A DNA stretch of 64,000 nt, taken from the NCBI RefSeq assembly GCF_003967555.1, contig NZ_BIFS01000001.1, positions 1,860,001 through 1,924,000 on the forward strand, given 5' to 3'. Of the stretch, positions 16,000 to 26,561 are shown in pieces. Within the stretch, counting starts at the first letter, position 1. The number at the start of each line of letters is the position of its first letter. The notes below the pieces were generated by a model. That model worked only from the letters and a program-made list of their open reading frames with translations, was not told where the DNA came from and did not search any database. Origin of the DNA: Dictyobacter kobayashii. GTDB lineage: Bacteria > Chloroflexota > Ktedonobacteria > Ktedonobacterales > Ktedonobacteraceae. Both the position numbers and the translations under genes were made by a program.

Positions 16000-16989
16000 G
16001 TGAAAGTACTTGTACCAGGCGGAGCGGGCTATATTGGTTCACATACCGTGCGCGAGCTTATCAAACGCCAGCATGATGTAATTGTTCTTGATACGCTCGA
16101 GAATGGAAATAAAGCTTCGCTATTGGGAGCCCCTTTTATTCAAGGTAACATTGATGATGCCGCATTGCTCGACAGAATTTTTGATAAAGAGAAGCCGGAT
16201 GCCGTCATTCATTTTGCAGCCTATAAGGCTCCAGGTGAGTCGATGACCCAGCCAGCTAAGTACTTTCGCAATAATGTCAGCGGCACACTGACGTTGCTTG
16301 AGGCGATGCAACGCCATAACTGTAATTATATTATTTTCTCTTCAAGCTGCTCCGTCTTCGGTACCCCAAAAACTCTCCCTGTTACTGAGGATGCCCCCTT
16401 TGGTCCTGAAAGTGTCTATGGGGAAACCAAACTGATGGTGGAAACCATGCTGCGCTGGTTTGATAAGACCACTCCAATACGCTCAACCAGCCTGCGTTAC
16501 TTTAATGCCTCTGGTGCTTCGCTCGATAACAAAATCGGTGAGGACTGGCGCATTACAGGCAACCTCATTCCACTGGTTATGAAGGCCGCTGTGGGTAAGA
16601 CAGAGGCAGTCAAGATCTTTGGTACCGATTATCCAACACCCGATGGAACTGCGATCCGCGACTATATCCATGTAGTCGATCTGTCAATCGCCCATGTGAA
16701 AGCGCTTGAGTCGCTGGCAAAGACAGGTAAGAGCACAGCTTATAATCTAGGTACCGGCGTTGGTAGCAGCGTGAAGGAGGTTATCGATACCGCCAAACGC
16801 ATTAGCGGCGTTGATTTCAGGGTCGATCTGGAGCCAAGACGCGCTGGAGATCCAGTAGCGATCTGGGCCAGTAGTAACAAGGCTCAAACCGAGCTAGACT
16901 GGAAACCAGAGTACACGCTAGAAGATATTGTGCGTACTGCCTGGAAATGGCATAGTACCCACCCGAATGGTTATTCTGAGGAGCAGTAA
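16000..16989 (+). CDS. galE: UDP-glucose 4-epimerase
   Basis: The 329-residue protein begins [20 protein letters not shown] (Rossmann GxxGxxG for NAD), has the catalytic Ser region SSSCSVFG and YGETK (YxxxK dyad), and ends in the GalE substrate domain with [13 protein letters not shown] and [11 protein letters not shown]. It interconverts UDP-galactose and UDP-glucose in the Leloir pathway. The start is GTG at 16000, with GGAGG 8 bases before it. First gene of the gal operon. Confidence 0.95.
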   Translation: MKVLVPGGAGYIGSHTVRELIKRQHDVIVLDTLENGNKASLLGAPFIQGNIDDAALLDRIFDKEKPDAVIHFAAYKAPGESMTQPAKYFRNNVSGTLTLLEAMQRHNCNYIIFSSSCSVFGTPKTLPVTEDAPFGPESVYGETKLMVETMLRWFDKTTPIRSTSLRYFNASGASLDNKIGEDWRITGNLIPLVMKAAVGKTEAVKIFGTDYPTPDGTAIRDYIHVVDLSIAHVKALESLAKTGKSTAYNLGTGVGSSVKEVIDTAKRISGVDFRVDLEPRRAGDPVAIWASSNKAQTELDWKPEYTLEDIVRTAWKWHSTHPNGYSEEQ

Positions 16990-16993
16990 TACC

Positions 16994-18061
16994 ATGAACG
17001 AGACAGCTTTTCCCCAACAAACAAAGTGGGAGGAGCGCTGGCACCCACTCCGCGAGGAGTGGGTGGTCATCGCCGCACATCGTCAGAATCGTCCCTGGAT
17101 TGGTGAGACCGTTTCGATCGCGGATCAGGAGGTGCCAGTATATCAATCTGACTGCTATCTGTGCCCTGGCAATAGCCGTGTCTCAGGCGCGAGCAATCCC
17201 GATTATACCGGCGTCTATGTCTTTGATAATGACCATCCTTGCGTTGGCCTGACTGCTCCTGGCAATCCATCTGTCCCTCCCCTCCCTTATCGCGTCCGTC
17301 CAGCACAAGGCCTGGCCCGTGTCATCTGCTATAGTCCAGCCCACAACCTCACCCTGGCGGAAATGGCATTGCCAGACATTGAAAATGTGGTCTCTATGTG
17401 GCAGGCACAAACCCGCGAACTTCAGCAGTTGTCTGATATTAAACATCTCCTCTTTTTTGAAAATCGGGGGGAAGTTGTCGGAGTCTCCAATCCTCATCCC
17501 CATGGACAAATCTACGCCACCAACTTCGTCTTTAAGACTATTGAAACCGAGTTATTCGCTTCTCAGCGCTATCAAATAGAGACCGGACAACCGCTCTTTA
17601 GGACGATCATATCAGCCGAGCAGCAAGATGGACGGCGCATTTTATATGAGGATGAGTACTGCATTGCCTTTGTGCCATATTTTGCTCGCTATGCCTATGA
17701 AGTATACGTGGCACCCAAGCGCCGTGTCTCTTATGTCTCGGATTTACATGCGCAGGAAATTGTCTCCCTGGCCCGGGCGCTTAAGAATGTCACTGTACGT
17801 TTTGATAATCTCTGGCAGATGCCTTTTCCCTATGTGATGGCTTTGCACCAGGCACCGAATGATGGGGACTATGGTGTGTACCATTTCTTTATTGCCTTTC
17901 ACCCTCCCTTACGCCAACCCAGCCGACTCAAATACCTGGCTGGTCCAGAGATCGGCGGCGGCAATTTTATTAGCGATACTCTGCCAGAAGAAAAAGCTGC
18001 CGAATTGCTACAACAATCTACAGTGCATTATCGAGAACAGAACAAAGGTGGAAAAGAATGA
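16994..18061 (+). CDS. galT: Galactose-1-phosphate uridylyltransferase
   Basis: The 355-residue protein has the HIT-superfamily active site [10 protein letters not shown] (HxH nucleophile His), preceded by FENRGEVVG, and the N-terminal CYLCPGN zinc-ligand box. It transfers UMP from UDP-glucose to galactose-1-phosphate. The ATG at 16994 is 5 bases after galE ends and GAGGAG lies inside the galE end; the longer frame from 16928 overlaps galE. Its stop overlaps the next start (ATGA). Confidence 0.93.
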   Translation: MNETAFPQQTKWEERWHPLREEWVVIAAHRQNRPWIGETVSIADQEVPVYQSDCYLCPGNSRVSGASNPDYTGVYVFDNDHPCVGLTAPGNPSVPPLPYRVRPAQGLARVICYSPAHNLTLAEMALPDIENVVSMWQAQTRELQQLSDIKHLLFFENRGEVVGVSNPHPHGQIYATNFVFKTIETELFASQRYQIETGQPLFRTIISAEQQDGRRILYEDEYCIAFVPYFARYAYEVYVAPKRRVSYVSDLHAQEIVSLARALKNVTVRFDNLWQMPFPYVMALHQAPNDGDYGVYHFFIAFHPPLRQPSRLKYLAGPEIGGGNFISDTLPEEKAAELLQQSTVHYREQNKGGKE

Positions 18062-19077
18062 TTCGCGCCGCCAATGAATTACTGGTTACTATTCGTCAGA
18101 TCCATGCCGCTATTCGTGATGAGGTCGTGGCCACCTGTGAACGCAGTTCGCTGGCCGCTTTAAGTGAGATCGTGGCCGAACAGGCCGGCGATACAATTTT
18201 TGCCATCGATCGCATCTCTGAACAGGTACTCTTACAACATTTTGCGCAGCTCAGTAGCCGCTGGTCCTTTGTGCTGGTTGCAGAGGGATTGGGAGAAGAT
18301 GGTCTGATGGTCTTCCCACCAGAGATCGATCCAGCCAGGGCCGAGCTGGTGATTATCATTGATCCTATCGATGGGACGCGTGGCCTGATGTATCAGAAGC
18401 GAGCCGCCTGGATTTTAACCGGGGTGGCTCCTAATCGAGGAGCGGCCACTAACCTTTCAGATATAGAGCTGGCGGTTCAGACTGAGATTCCGCTGGTCAA
18501 ACAACATTTGAGTGATAGCCTGTGGGCTCTGGCCGACCAACCGGCTCAGGGAGAGCGTTATAACCGGCTTACCGGCGAGAGCATCCCGCTACACGCCCAA
18601 CCTTCACAGGCCCCTACCATCGCTCAGGGTTATGGCAATATCTCACGCTTTTTTCCTGGTGTACGGGCCGAATTAGCCACCATCGATGATGAGCTGGTCC
18701 GACGCACACTTGGACCCGCTGAAGCTGGTAAGGTACAGGCCTTTGAAGATCAATATATTTGTAGTGGTGGACAACTCTATGAATTGATGATGGGCCATGA
18801 TCGCTGGGTGGCGGATCTGCGTCCACTGGCTGAGCCACTCCTGACCGCTCGTGGCCAGGCTTCCGGACTCTGCTGCCATCCCTATGATTTATGTACCGAG
18901 CTGATCGCACGCAAACTGGGTATCATCGTCACTAATGAACATGGTGCACAACTTAGCGCCCCCCTGGATGTCTCGACAAATATATCCTGGATCGGTTATG
19001 CTAACGATGCCATTCATGCACAGATTGCCCCTACCCTGAAAACATTGCTGACACAGTATTTATTACTTAAAGCATGA
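18058..19077 (+). CDS. Inositol-monophosphatase-like phosphatase in the gal operon
   Basis: The 339-residue protein has [12 protein letters not shown] at residues 100-111, the DPxDGT metal site of the IMPase/FBPase superfamily, and a degenerate first site (VAEGLGED at 74-81). The usual C-terminal WDxAAG box is not evident. The ATGA overlap with galT and its place before galK argue for a sugar-phosphate substrate, for instance removal of excess galactose-1-phosphate; this is inference. Confidence 0.75.
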   Translation: MIRAANELLVTIRQIHAAIRDEVVATCERSSLAALSEIVAEQAGDTIFAIDRISEQVLLQHFAQLSSRWSFVLVAEGLGEDGLMVFPPEIDPARAELVIIIDPIDGTRGLMYQKRAAWILTGVAPNRGAATNLSDIELAVQTEIPLVKQHLSDSLWALADQPAQGERYNRLTGESIPLHAQPSQAPTIAQGYGNISRFFPGVRAELATIDDELVRRTLGPAEAGKVQAFEDQYICSGGQLYELMMGHDRWVADLRPLAEPLLTARGQASGLCCHPYDLCTELIARKLGIIVTNEHGAQLSAPLDVSTNISWIGYANDAIHAQIAPTLKTLLTQYLLLKA

Positions 19078-19140
19078 TTAGTCAAAACATGCTTGGATGT
19101 GAAAACAGATGGGCATTGAAATGAAAGGAGTCACTTCTCC

Positions 19141-20591
19141 ATGTGGCATTATCATCACCGGCAGCCAGGCCTGACCGAACCAGAGATTGAGCACTTTCTC
19201 ACCCAGCTTAATACACAGCATACAGATTTCTTTACCACAGATAAACCTCTTCTACTCGCACGTGCCCCCGGCCGCCTGGACCTGATGGGGGGATCGCCGA
19301 CTACTCTGGCTCGCTGGTACTTGAGATGCCATTGGCGGTGGCTACCTTTGCCGCTATACAGCCAACCAACGCTTCAACCATCACTGTATGTAGTACGGCG
19401 ATCAGCGAACTCTCCGGTCAGCCGCTTGTCAGCGTGCCGCTGAGCAGCTTACAGGACAATGGTCAACCACTCAGCTATCAGGAGGCCCGGCAGCAGTTCA
19501 ATAGCGATCCTGCGACCTCATGGGCAGCCTATGTACTCGGTGTGCTGGTCGTTTTGCAGCGTGAGCGCCAGTTGACTATTACACATGGCTTGCGTATTAT
19601 GATCCACTGCGAAGTCCCCATTGGCAAAGGTGTCAGCTCATCGGCCGCCCTGGAAGTAGCGGTCATGCAAGCACTTAATGCACATTATCAGCTACGACTC
19701 AGCGGACGAGAGATAGCACTTTTATGCCAGAAGGTGGAGAATTTGATTGTGGGGGCGCCCTGTGGCATCATGGATCAGATGACCTCGGCCTGTGGTGAGG
19801 ATAATAGCTTACTGGCCCTGCTCTGCCAACCAGCTGAACTGCAGGGATCGGTACCCCTTCCAGAAGGAATTGAGATATGGGGCATCGATTCCGGGGTGAG
19901 ACATGCCGTTGTCGGAGCTGATTATGGTTCTGTACGTGTTGGTGCGTTTATGGGCTATCGCATGATTGCCGAGCTGCGTGGCTATGCTATTACGCCACAA
20001 GATGGAGCGGTCGTTTCTATTGCTGATCCAGATTGGCAGGGGTTTCTCGCCAATATTACGCCTTCGCTCTGGGAAACCAGCTTCCGCGATCAGCTCCCAT
20101 TAACTATCCAGGGGGCAGAGTTTCTAGAACGTTATGGGGGGACAACAGATACGATTACACAGATTGATCCTCAGCGCAGCTACGCGGTTCGTCAACCAAC
20201 CGCCCATCCTATCTATGAACATCACCGGGTACAACTATTCCGCACCCTGCTGCGAACAGACGCCATCAACGATGAGCAGTTACAGCTGCTTGGCGAATTG
20301 ATGTATCAGTCCCATGTCAGCTATAGCGCCTGTGGGCTTGGCTCGGCTGGCACTGATCGCCTGGTGAACCTGGTACGTCAGGTCGCGGCCAACGCTCCCC
20401 TTTATGGCGCAAAAATCACGGGTGGGGGAAGTGGCGGCACGGTTGCTATTCTGGCCCGCACCCATGCCGAAGCACAGATACAGGCCCTGGCCGAACGTTA
20501 TGAGCAAGAAACAGGCTTAAAAACCACTATCTTGCGTGGCTCATCCCCGGGTGCCCATGCCTGGGGTGTGCGCGAACTATTCAATAGCTAA
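19141..20591 (+). pseudogene. galK: Galactokinase-like GHMP kinase, single frameshift
   Basis: The first frame from the ATG at 19141 reads LLLARAPGRLDLMGG (GHMP motif 1). It then shifts; the second frame continues MPLAVATFAAIQ, with the ATP loop PIGKGVSSSAALEV and later GGGSGGTVAIL (motif 3). Adding one G to the six-G run at 19287-19292 joins them as MGGIADYSG, giving about 483 residues. This is longer than typical GalK; WGIDSGVRHAVVGADY recalls arabinokinase-type GHMP proteins. Operon context supports galactose phosphorylation. GGAG lies 10 bases before the ATG. Confidence 0.85.
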
Positions 20592-20598
20592 GATTAGC

Positions 20599-20639
20599 GG
20601 AAGCAATCTTCCCACAGCAAGGCTTGCTTCCCTTTTTTT
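20599..20639 (+). terminator. gal operon terminator
   Basis: GGAAGCAA (20599-20606) pairs with TTGCTTCC (20624-20631), followed by seven T residues. Confidence 0.8.
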
Positions 20640-20745
20640 GCGTCTCTCTCACTTGTACATGGGATGCGCACATGTTAAACTGGGGCCGTCAAGCATTACA
20701 ATACAAGTTTTTTTTCCATAAAAATAGATAAGGAAGGTGACCTTG

Positions 20746-21321
20746 ATGCTGCAAGATATTCTAGCTCATAATGAACGCTTCCTCCAGCATACATCGCTTC
20801 CACATGTCGGACACGCTCCTCGCAAACATACCGCAATCGTTACCTGCATGGATTGTCGTCTGGTCAATATGTTTGAACCAGCCCTCGGTTTAGAGCGCGG
20901 CGATGTGCTGGAACTGCGTACCGCTGGCGCGACTATTTCTTCACCTGAACGCGTGGGGGCCGATAACGATTTAATTCGTTCTCTGGCCGGCGGCGTCTAC
21001 CTGCTTGGCGTACGCCAGGTCATCGTAGTTGGACATACCGAATGCGGCCTCTCCAAAGTCGATCCAACGGTCCTGACCTCGACTATGCAGGCACTGGGGG
21101 TCGATCCACAGCAGCTGATTCAACAATATAATCTTAAAGATATCAATGGGCTGGTCGATTGGATCGGTGCCTTTAAGGACGTCCATCTCAATGTACAAGA
21201 AGTAGTTGAGGTCATTCGAAAAAGTCCATTCTTGCCCAAAATCCCGGTTTATGGACTGGTTATCGACATTAATACTGGCAAATTAACCGTTGTCGATGAT
21301 GGCAGTAAGGCAACAGCGTAA
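20746..21321 (+). CDS. Beta-class carbonic anhydrase
   Basis: The 191-residue protein starts MLQDILAHNERFL. It has the zinc and dyad residues of beta-carbonic anhydrases: Cys34, Asp36 and Arg38 in CMDCR, and His97 and Cys100 in VVGHTECG. It hydrates CO2 to bicarbonate in the cytoplasm. The ATG at 20746 is 8 bases from AAGG; the GTG at 20737 overlaps that site. Short-form family length is normal. Confidence 0.9.
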   Translation: MLQDILAHNERFLQHTSLPHVGHAPRKHTAIVTCMDCRLVNMFEPALGLERGDVLELRTAGATISSPERVGADNDLIRSLAGGVYLLGVRQVIVVGHTECGLSKVDPTVLTSTMQALGVDPQQLIQQYNLKDINGLVDWIGAFKDVHLNVQEVVEVIRKSPFLPKIPVYGLVIDINTGKLTVVDDGSKATA

Positions 21322-21510
21322 ATTTCCAATGTGATACAATGCGGGTAATCACTGACACCTTGTGCCATGATTACCAGGGTTATTTCCAGGAGTCACGTAC
21401 CACTATGCCCACACAGGGGAAGTACGTGCTCTTTATTATGTGCTAAAGCTTACAATCCGACTCCTTCCCAGTACTAGGAGCGGTAAGATGGAGAAAGGAC
21501 TCCTAAACCA

Positions 21511-22956
21511 ATGGCAAATAAGACACCAATTACAGTGGCCCACGGTGATGGTATCGGGCCAGAGATTATGGATGCAACGCTTCATATTATAGAGGCGGCC
21601 GGTGCACAGATTGAACCTGAGACAATTGAGGTGGGTGAGAAAGTATATCTGCGTGGAATTAGCGCTGGAATTGAGCCCAGCGCCTGGGAATCACTGCGCC
21701 GCACCAAAGTTTTTCTTAAAGCTCCTATCACGACTCCCCAGGGTGGCGGTTATAAGAGTTTGAATGTAACTACACGTACTACCTTTGGACTCTATGCCAA
21801 TGTGCGTCCTTGCGTCTCCTATCATCCCTTTGTCGATACCAAACATCCAATTATGGATGTTGTGATCATTCGTGAAAATGAAGAGGACACCTATACAGGT
21901 ATCGAATATCGCCAGACGAATGATATGATGGAGTCTCTCAAACTGATTAGCCGCCCAGGCTCTGAGAAGATCATTCGTTATGCCTTCGAATATGCTCGTG
22001 CCAATAATCGCAAAAAAGTGACCTGCTTCATGAAAGACAATATCATGAAGATTACCGATGGCCTCTTCCACAAGGTCTTCGATGAGATCGCTAAAGAGTA
22101 TCCTGACATTGAAAACGAGAGTTGGATTGTAGATATCGGTTCGGCGAAACTGGCTGATACTCCTGAGGCCTTTGATGTCATTGTGATGCCCAACCTGTAT
22201 GGGGATATTCTGTCAGACGTGGCGGCCCAGATCGCTGGTTCAGTCGGCCTGGCTGGCTCTGCTAACATCGGCGAGCAGTGCGCGATGTTCGAAGCTATCC
22301 ATGGTTCAGCCCCACGTCGCGCCGGCCAAAATCTGGCCAATCCTTCTGGCTTGCTCCTGGCCGCCGTTATGCTGCTGGTCCATATTGATCAGCCAGATGT
22401 GGCGACCCGCGTACATAATGCCTGGCTGCGCACCATTGAGGATGGCATCCATACTTATGATATCTTTGAAGAGGGTATCAGCAAGCAAAAAGTCGGTACC
22501 AAAGAATTTGCCGAGGCCGTGATTGCACGCCTGGGACAAGAACCACAGACCCTCAAGGCGGTCCATTATGTTTCCGCCCCTAAACAGGAAACCAAAGAAC
22601 AGGTCGAGCGCACACGTGTCGAGAGTAAGAAAGAATTGGTCGGCGTCGATGTTTTCCTGGATTGGTCAGAGCATGATACAGAGAAATTGGCCAGTATCTT
22701 ACAAAAAGCTAATGGCGATGGTCTCGAATTAAAGCTCATTACCAACCGTGGAGCACGCGTCTGGCCCAATGGTCTCTCCGAGACCTTCACCACGGATCAC
22801 TGGCGCAGCCGCTTCCTGGGTGAGGGCCTGGTTAACCATGCCCAGATCACCGCTCTGCTTCAACGCATCAGTGAGAGCGGACTGGATTTCATTAAAATTG
22901 AGAATCTCTACAATTTTGATGGTCAGGCTGGCTACTCATCAGTCTCAGGCGCTTAA
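21511..22956 (+). CDS. icd: NADP-dependent isocitrate dehydrogenase
   Basis: The 481-residue protein has ITVAHGDGIGPEIMDAT at the start, VRENEEDTYTGIEYRQ-type motif near residue 115, MKDNIMKITDGLF, and the family signature NLYGDILSDVAAQIAGS. It belongs to the Thermus/Rickettsia-type isocitrate/isopropylmalate dehydrogenase group with a C-terminal extension of about 140 residues. It catalyses oxidative decarboxylation of isocitrate to 2-oxoglutarate. GAAAGGA lies before the ATG. Confidence 0.9.
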   Translation: MANKTPITVAHGDGIGPEIMDATLHIIEAAGAQIEPETIEVGEKVYLRGISAGIEPSAWESLRRTKVFLKAPITTPQGGGYKSLNVTTRTTFGLYANVRPCVSYHPFVDTKHPIMDVVIIRENEEDTYTGIEYRQTNDMMESLKLISRPGSEKIIRYAFEYARANNRKKVTCFMKDNIMKITDGLFHKVFDEIAKEYPDIENESWIVDIGSAKLADTPEAFDVIVMPNLYGDILSDVAAQIAGSVGLAGSANIGEQCAMFEAIHGSAPRRAGQNLANPSGLLLAAVMLLVHIDQPDVATRVHNAWLRTIEDGIHTYDIFEEGISKQKVGTKEFAEAVIARLGQEPQTLKAVHYVSAPKQETKEQVERTRVESKKELVGVDVFLDWSEHDTEKLASILQKANGDGLELKLITNRGARVWPNGLSETFTTDHWRSRFLGEGLVNHAQITALLQRISESGLDFIKIENLYNFDGQAGYSSVSGA

Positions 22957-22997
22957 TATTAAACTCTCCGCCTTTTAGGGGGAAAGCGGGGTGCAGG

Positions 22998-23025
22998 GGC
23001 AGGCATGCTGGGGGTATGCCAGTCC
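22998..23025 (-). repeat. GC-rich interspersed repeat, copy A
   Basis: The reverse complement of these 28 bases matches 31297-31324 at 27 positions. The core GCATGCTGGGGGTATGC is itself a hairpin. It sits in the icd-SGNH gap (22957-23311), inside a wider CTCCGCC...GGGCGGAG inverted frame. Confidence 0.7.
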
Positions 23026-23127
23026 TCGCAACCCTCCCCACCCGTCCTTCCAGGGGAAGGGCGGAGAACCTAATATTACTCATTTTCTGAGCAGTATTTC
23101 GTCTGATAGACAATACAATCAAACGCA

Positions 23128-23165
23128 AAGGAAAGAATGCTCTCTTGAGCACTCTTTCCTTTTTT
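23128..23165 (+). terminator. Terminator downstream of icd
   Basis: AAGGAAAGAATGCTC pairs with GAGCACTCTTTCCTT around TCTT with one mismatch, and runs into a T-tract. Confidence 0.8.
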
Positions 23166-23311
23166 GTACAGGAATTGCCCTGGAAGAAAAATAAACTGGC
23201 AGCACCAAAAAAGATCTTTGTGTATCATTCTGTGGAAGGCTAACGTATGTTACAATGGAGAAGTTGATGCAGTACATTTAATCGTTACCATGAAAAAGTG
23301 AATTTACACAT

Positions 23312-24067
23312 ATGCAGACATATTTCCATAAAAAGCCAATCGGCATCCTGTTTATCCTGGCCTGTGCACTGCTGCTACTCTTTAGCGCCTGTGGCAGTTC
23401 CACCAGTCCCAGTGCCGTAAAACCCAGGCCCCATACTACCGCTCCTACAACGTCGTCAACCAGCGCGAAACTTCCCAGTGGACCGCTAATCTATGTCGCG
23501 CTCGGGGCTTCGGATGCCGTCGGGGTGGGGAGCCAGCAACCAGGGGCCCAGGGTTACGTCCCCTTGATCGCTACCCATCTTCCCCAGGGATCACATATGA
23601 TCAATCTTGGTGTCAGTGGTATTCGCCTGCATGATGCCCTGACTAAAGAACTTCCCCTGGCTCTGAATACCAATCCACAGTTGATCACTATCTGGCTGGT
23701 CACAAATGACTTTATTGCCGGCGTTTCATATGGAAACTATATGAAAGACCTCTCATCGATGCTCCAGCAGTTGCATTCTCAGACCCAGGCCCGGATGGTG
23801 ATGGCGAATCTACCTGATTTGACGCGCCTACCCATTTTCACGCGCAGCAATGCCGATCAGAAAGCTCGCATGCATAGTGAGATTCAGCGCTGGAATATCC
23901 ACATTGCCAGCCTCGCCCAGCAATATGGTGTAACACTGGTTGATCTTACTGCTGAGAATAGTCTGCTCACTTCACACCCTGAATATATCAGTAGTGACGG
24001 CTTCCATCCCAGTGCCGCCGGCTATGTGCAGCTATCGAATCTCTTCTGGCAGGCGATTAAAGCTTAA
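23312..24067 (+). CDS. SGNH/GDSL-type hydrolase lipoprotein
   Basis: The 251-residue protein has a lipoprotein signal peptide (hydrophobic IGILFILACALLLLF and lipobox FSAC at about residue 27), a Ser/Thr/Pro-rich linker, then an SGNH domain: ALGASDAVGVG (nucleophile Ser), LGVSGIRLHD (Gly block), TNDF (Asn block) and SDGFHPSAAGY (Asp-His block). It probably is an esterase or acyl hydrolase on the outer face of the membrane. Substrate unknown. Confidence 0.85.
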   Translation: MQTYFHKKPIGILFILACALLLLFSACGSSTSPSAVKPRPHTTAPTTSSTSAKLPSGPLIYVALGASDAVGVGSQQPGAQGYVPLIATHLPQGSHMINLGVSGIRLHDALTKELPLALNTNPQLITIWLVTNDFIAGVSYGNYMKDLSSMLQQLHSQTQARMVMANLPDLTRLPIFTRSNADQKARMHSEIQRWNIHIASLAQQYGVTLVDLTAENSLLTSHPEYISSDGFHPSAAGYVQLSNLFWQAIKA

Positions 24068-24081
24068 GCCAGGCAGCCAAA

Positions 24082-24141
24082 AACCAAAAAGCGGCGGGCT
24101 GATACAATCCACAAATTGTATCAGCCCGCCGCTTTTTGGTT
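24082..24141. terminator. Bidirectional terminator with 27-bp perfect stem
   Basis: Bases 24082-24108 and 24115-24141 are exact complements (inner part GGCGGGCTGATACAAT), loop CCACAA. AAAAA and TTTTT flank the GC core, so it can stop both the SGNH and the phoU transcripts, which converge here. It overlaps the phoU stop. Confidence 0.85.
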
Positions 24142-24893
24142 TATTGTTGTTTATCTGAAGAAGCGACAATTTCGTTTTCGCCTTCAATGGTGAATACCAG
24201 GCGCTCGCAGACGTTGGTGCAGTGGTCAGCAACGCGCTCCAATTTATGGGCAATCCATAGTAAGTAGGTAACGCGTTGTAACGCTTTACCATCATGCTGC
24301 AGTGTAGGGATGGCATGGGCGCCCGCCATCATGGCCATCAAGTCATGACGTACCAGATGATAGCGTACATCCACCACATCATCCTCTTCCCAGATATAAC
24401 GTGCCGCCCTCACATCGCGGTCAGCAAATGCTTTCATGGTTCCCTGTAAAACGCGACGTGCCTCACGTCCAAGCTCTAGAATACCACGTAGGGCAGAGGC
24501 TTCCGAAACCTGGGTATCTCCAACGGTTGTAGTACTGACAACGCCCTCACCAGTACGCAAAGGGGCCATGCGCAAGAGAATCTGCGCGATACCCGCAGCA
24601 CCATCACCGGCACGCTCCAGGTCACCAGCAATCGCCAGCGCTGACGTCAGATAGCGCAGGTCGCGGCCACCCAATGGCTGTTGCATTGTTAACAGGCGGA
24701 TAGCATGCTCTTCCACAGTCTTGCGCACACTATCAATTGTTGAGTCAGCTTCGATGACCATACCCGCCTGGGCCAGGTCCCCTGTCGCTAGAGCATCCAG
24801 AGACTTCTCCAATGCTTCATCTACGAGAGTACCCAGATGTTGAATTTGAGAGTCCAACTCCAATAGTTCTTTATCTAATGTTGACCTTGCCAT
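24141..24893 (-). CDS. phoU: PhoU-family phosphate transport regulator
   Basis: The 250-residue protein begins MARSTLDKELLELDSQIQHLGTLVDEALEKSLDALATGD and contains two PhoU helical-bundle repeats (E/DxxxD metal-binding segments such as EADSTIDSVRKTVEEHA and RAGDGAAGIAQ, then ERVADHCTNVCERLVF). PhoU modulates PstSCAB and PhoR signalling. No pst or pho genes are adjacent. Start ATG at 24893 with AGGAGAG-like site. Confidence 0.9.
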   Translation of the reverse strand: MARSTLDKELLELDSQIQHLGTLVDEALEKSLDALATGDLAQAGMVIEADSTIDSVRKTVEEHAIRLLTMQQPLGGRDLRYLTSALAIAGDLERAGDGAAGIAQILLRMAPLRTGEGVVSTTTVGDTQVSEASALRGILELGREARRVLQGTMKAFADRDVRAARYIWEEDDVVDVRYHLVRHDLMAMMAGAHAIPTLQHDGKALQRVTYLLWIAHKLERVADHCTNVCERLVFTIEGENEIVASSDKQQ

Positions 24894-25414
24894 TCAACTC
24901 TCCTTGATTCTTATTTGCATGCAATAAAGCAATCGTTATGCCGCTCAATCATAGCTAATCAGCCAATGTATATTGATTATGGTTACGACTATGACATTGG
25001 AGGATAGATACACCTGACTCCCAGGAGATTAAAAGCATATGATCACACGACATCCTGGCTGGCTAACTATGCTATCCACCAATCCTCAACCCGGTGTCCA
25101 AAGGCTATTAAAATAGCACACATCGTTAATAATATTTAAAAGCAGTAATACATGCATGATTTACCTAAAAAGTACGCAATGCCTTCCACACCAAACATAG
25201 TGTAACATATTTGACACAGGAAAGATAGAGTCATAGTCTAAATACTCGTTCTATTCTTTAGGGATATGCATTTACAAAAATCTAGTATCTTATAGAATAG
25301 CCAGAGAAGCCCTGCCAGTGCTGCACGAAAAACAGAATACCTCTACAAGTCTCTATATAAAAACTATCATTTAAAAAAATATTCTTCACAATAAGATGTA
25401 CATTATTTCATGCA

Positions 25415-25462
25415 TGGAGTGTGTTTTGTGGGCGGCCGCGACCGCCCACAAAACACACTCCA
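25415..25462. repeat. 21-bp perfect palindrome
   Basis: Bases 25415-25435 and 25442-25462 are exact complements (TGGAGTGTGTTTTGTGGGCG on the left), with loop CCGCGA. There is no T-tract and no gene ends nearby, so it does not look like a terminator. Confidence 0.75.
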
Positions 25463-25530
25463 CGCTCCCAACCCGGCGCCGCAGGCGCCAAAGAGGAACA
25501 TGAAAAAACCCTGCTGGAAAGTATGCATAA

Positions 25531-25560
25531 TTGACAGTCATTCTTAACACATGCTACATT
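25531..25560 (+). promoter_or_regulatory. Promoter of the PIG-L gene
   Basis: TTGACA (25531-25536), 18-base spacer, TACATT (25555-25560), 52 bases before the start codon. Confidence 0.65.
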
Positions 25561-25611
25561 AGCAGAAAGGTTCCATCCACAAGGCAGGCAGTAGAAGAAG
25601 GAACATGAACC

Positions 25612-26451
25612 ATGTCAACGAAAAGACTACTTGGCGTTTTTGCCCACCCCGATGACGAGGGGCTCATCAGCGGCGCTTTGCTGAAATACCAGGCACTCGG
25701 TATTGAGACGGGCCTTGTCTACGCCACACGAGGAGAGGTCGGAGAAGCCTCCGATTCAATCCTGGCTGCACCAAACAACCTTGGTGAGATCCGCGAAGGC
25801 GAAATGCGGGATGCCGCCGAGGTCCTCAACGTGCAACATCTGTGGTTTCTGGGGTACCGCGACTCAGGTATGCCAGATACACCAGCCAATCAACATCCCG
25901 AGGCGCTAATTAATGCCAGTGCAGCCGAAGTAATTGGCAAATTAGTTGGAATTATCCGTGAGTTCCGCCCACAGGTAATTATAACCTTTGATGAATCTGG
26001 CGGCTATGGCCATCCAGATCATATCACGATCTATAAGTACACAATTGGAGCCTTTCATGCCGCAGCCGATGGCGACCTCTATCCCGAACTGGGTCCCGGC
26101 TATTCCGCCTGCAAACTGTACTATACTTCGTATTCGCGCCGCCAGGTGGTTATGATGTCTGAATGGATCCAGGATCAGGCTTTTGACAATGTGTTCAAAA
26201 ATTTAGATCTGGAGCACTCTGGCTTCGATGACAATCAGATCAGCGTTTTGCTGGATGTAGAGCCCTGGCAACAAGAGAAGAAGCGATCCTGGGATATGCA
26301 TAGGAGCGAGGTAGACTCTGTGCTCCCGATCCTTCGGCTTCCACGTGAGTTACAACGCAAATGGCGTAGCACCGAGTATTTTCAATTGGCAACGTCACGT
26401 GTTGGCAATGATACGGTAGGGGAGAACGATTTATTTGCCCGTATTCCATAA
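25612..26451 (+). CDS. PIG-L/LmbE-family deacetylase
   Basis: The 279-residue protein opens with LLGVFAHPDDEGLISGAL, the AHPDDE zinc motif of LmbE/PIG-L N-acetylglucosaminyl deacetylases (MshB, Mca, BshB), and has GYGHPDHITIYK as the third ligand block. It removes an acetyl group from a GlcNAc-type substrate or cleaves a thiol conjugate. Which thiol or glycan is used cannot be told. GGAAC precedes the ATG. Confidence 0.88.
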   Translation: MSTKRLLGVFAHPDDEGLISGALLKYQALGIETGLVYATRGEVGEASDSILAAPNNLGEIREGEMRDAAEVLNVQHLWFLGYRDSGMPDTPANQHPEALINASAAEVIGKLVGIIREFRPQVIITFDESGGYGHPDHITIYKYTIGAFHAAADGDLYPELGPGYSACKLYYTSYSRRQVVMMSEWIQDQAFDNVFKNLDLEHSGFDDNQISVLLDVEPWQQEKKRSWDMHRSEVDSVLPILRLPRELQRKWRSTEYFQLATSRVGNDTVGENDLFARIP

Positions 26452-26478
26452 CTCGCGTATAGAAGAGTATACATTGCC

Positions 26479-26532
26479 AACTACGACATAAAAAAACCTC
26501 GTCTGTTGACGAGGTTTTTTTATGTCGTAGTT
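26479..26532. terminator. Bidirectional terminator with 25-bp perfect stem
   Basis: Bases 26479-26503 and 26508-26532 are exact complements (core AAAAAAACCTCGTC), loop TGTT. It sits between the convergent PIG-L and murJ genes and has T-runs on both strands. Confidence 0.9.
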
Positions 26533-26561
26533 ATATCTTTCACGTACGATTGAACGGTACG

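Larger units (their letters stand above)
24894..25611. other. Non-coding 718-base gap
   Basis: No gene was found. The stretch is AT-rich up to 25400, then holds a 21-bp perfect hairpin (25415-25462), a GGCGCC/GGCGCC pair near 25474 and a promoter at 25531. Nothing else is recognisable. Confidence 0.6.
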
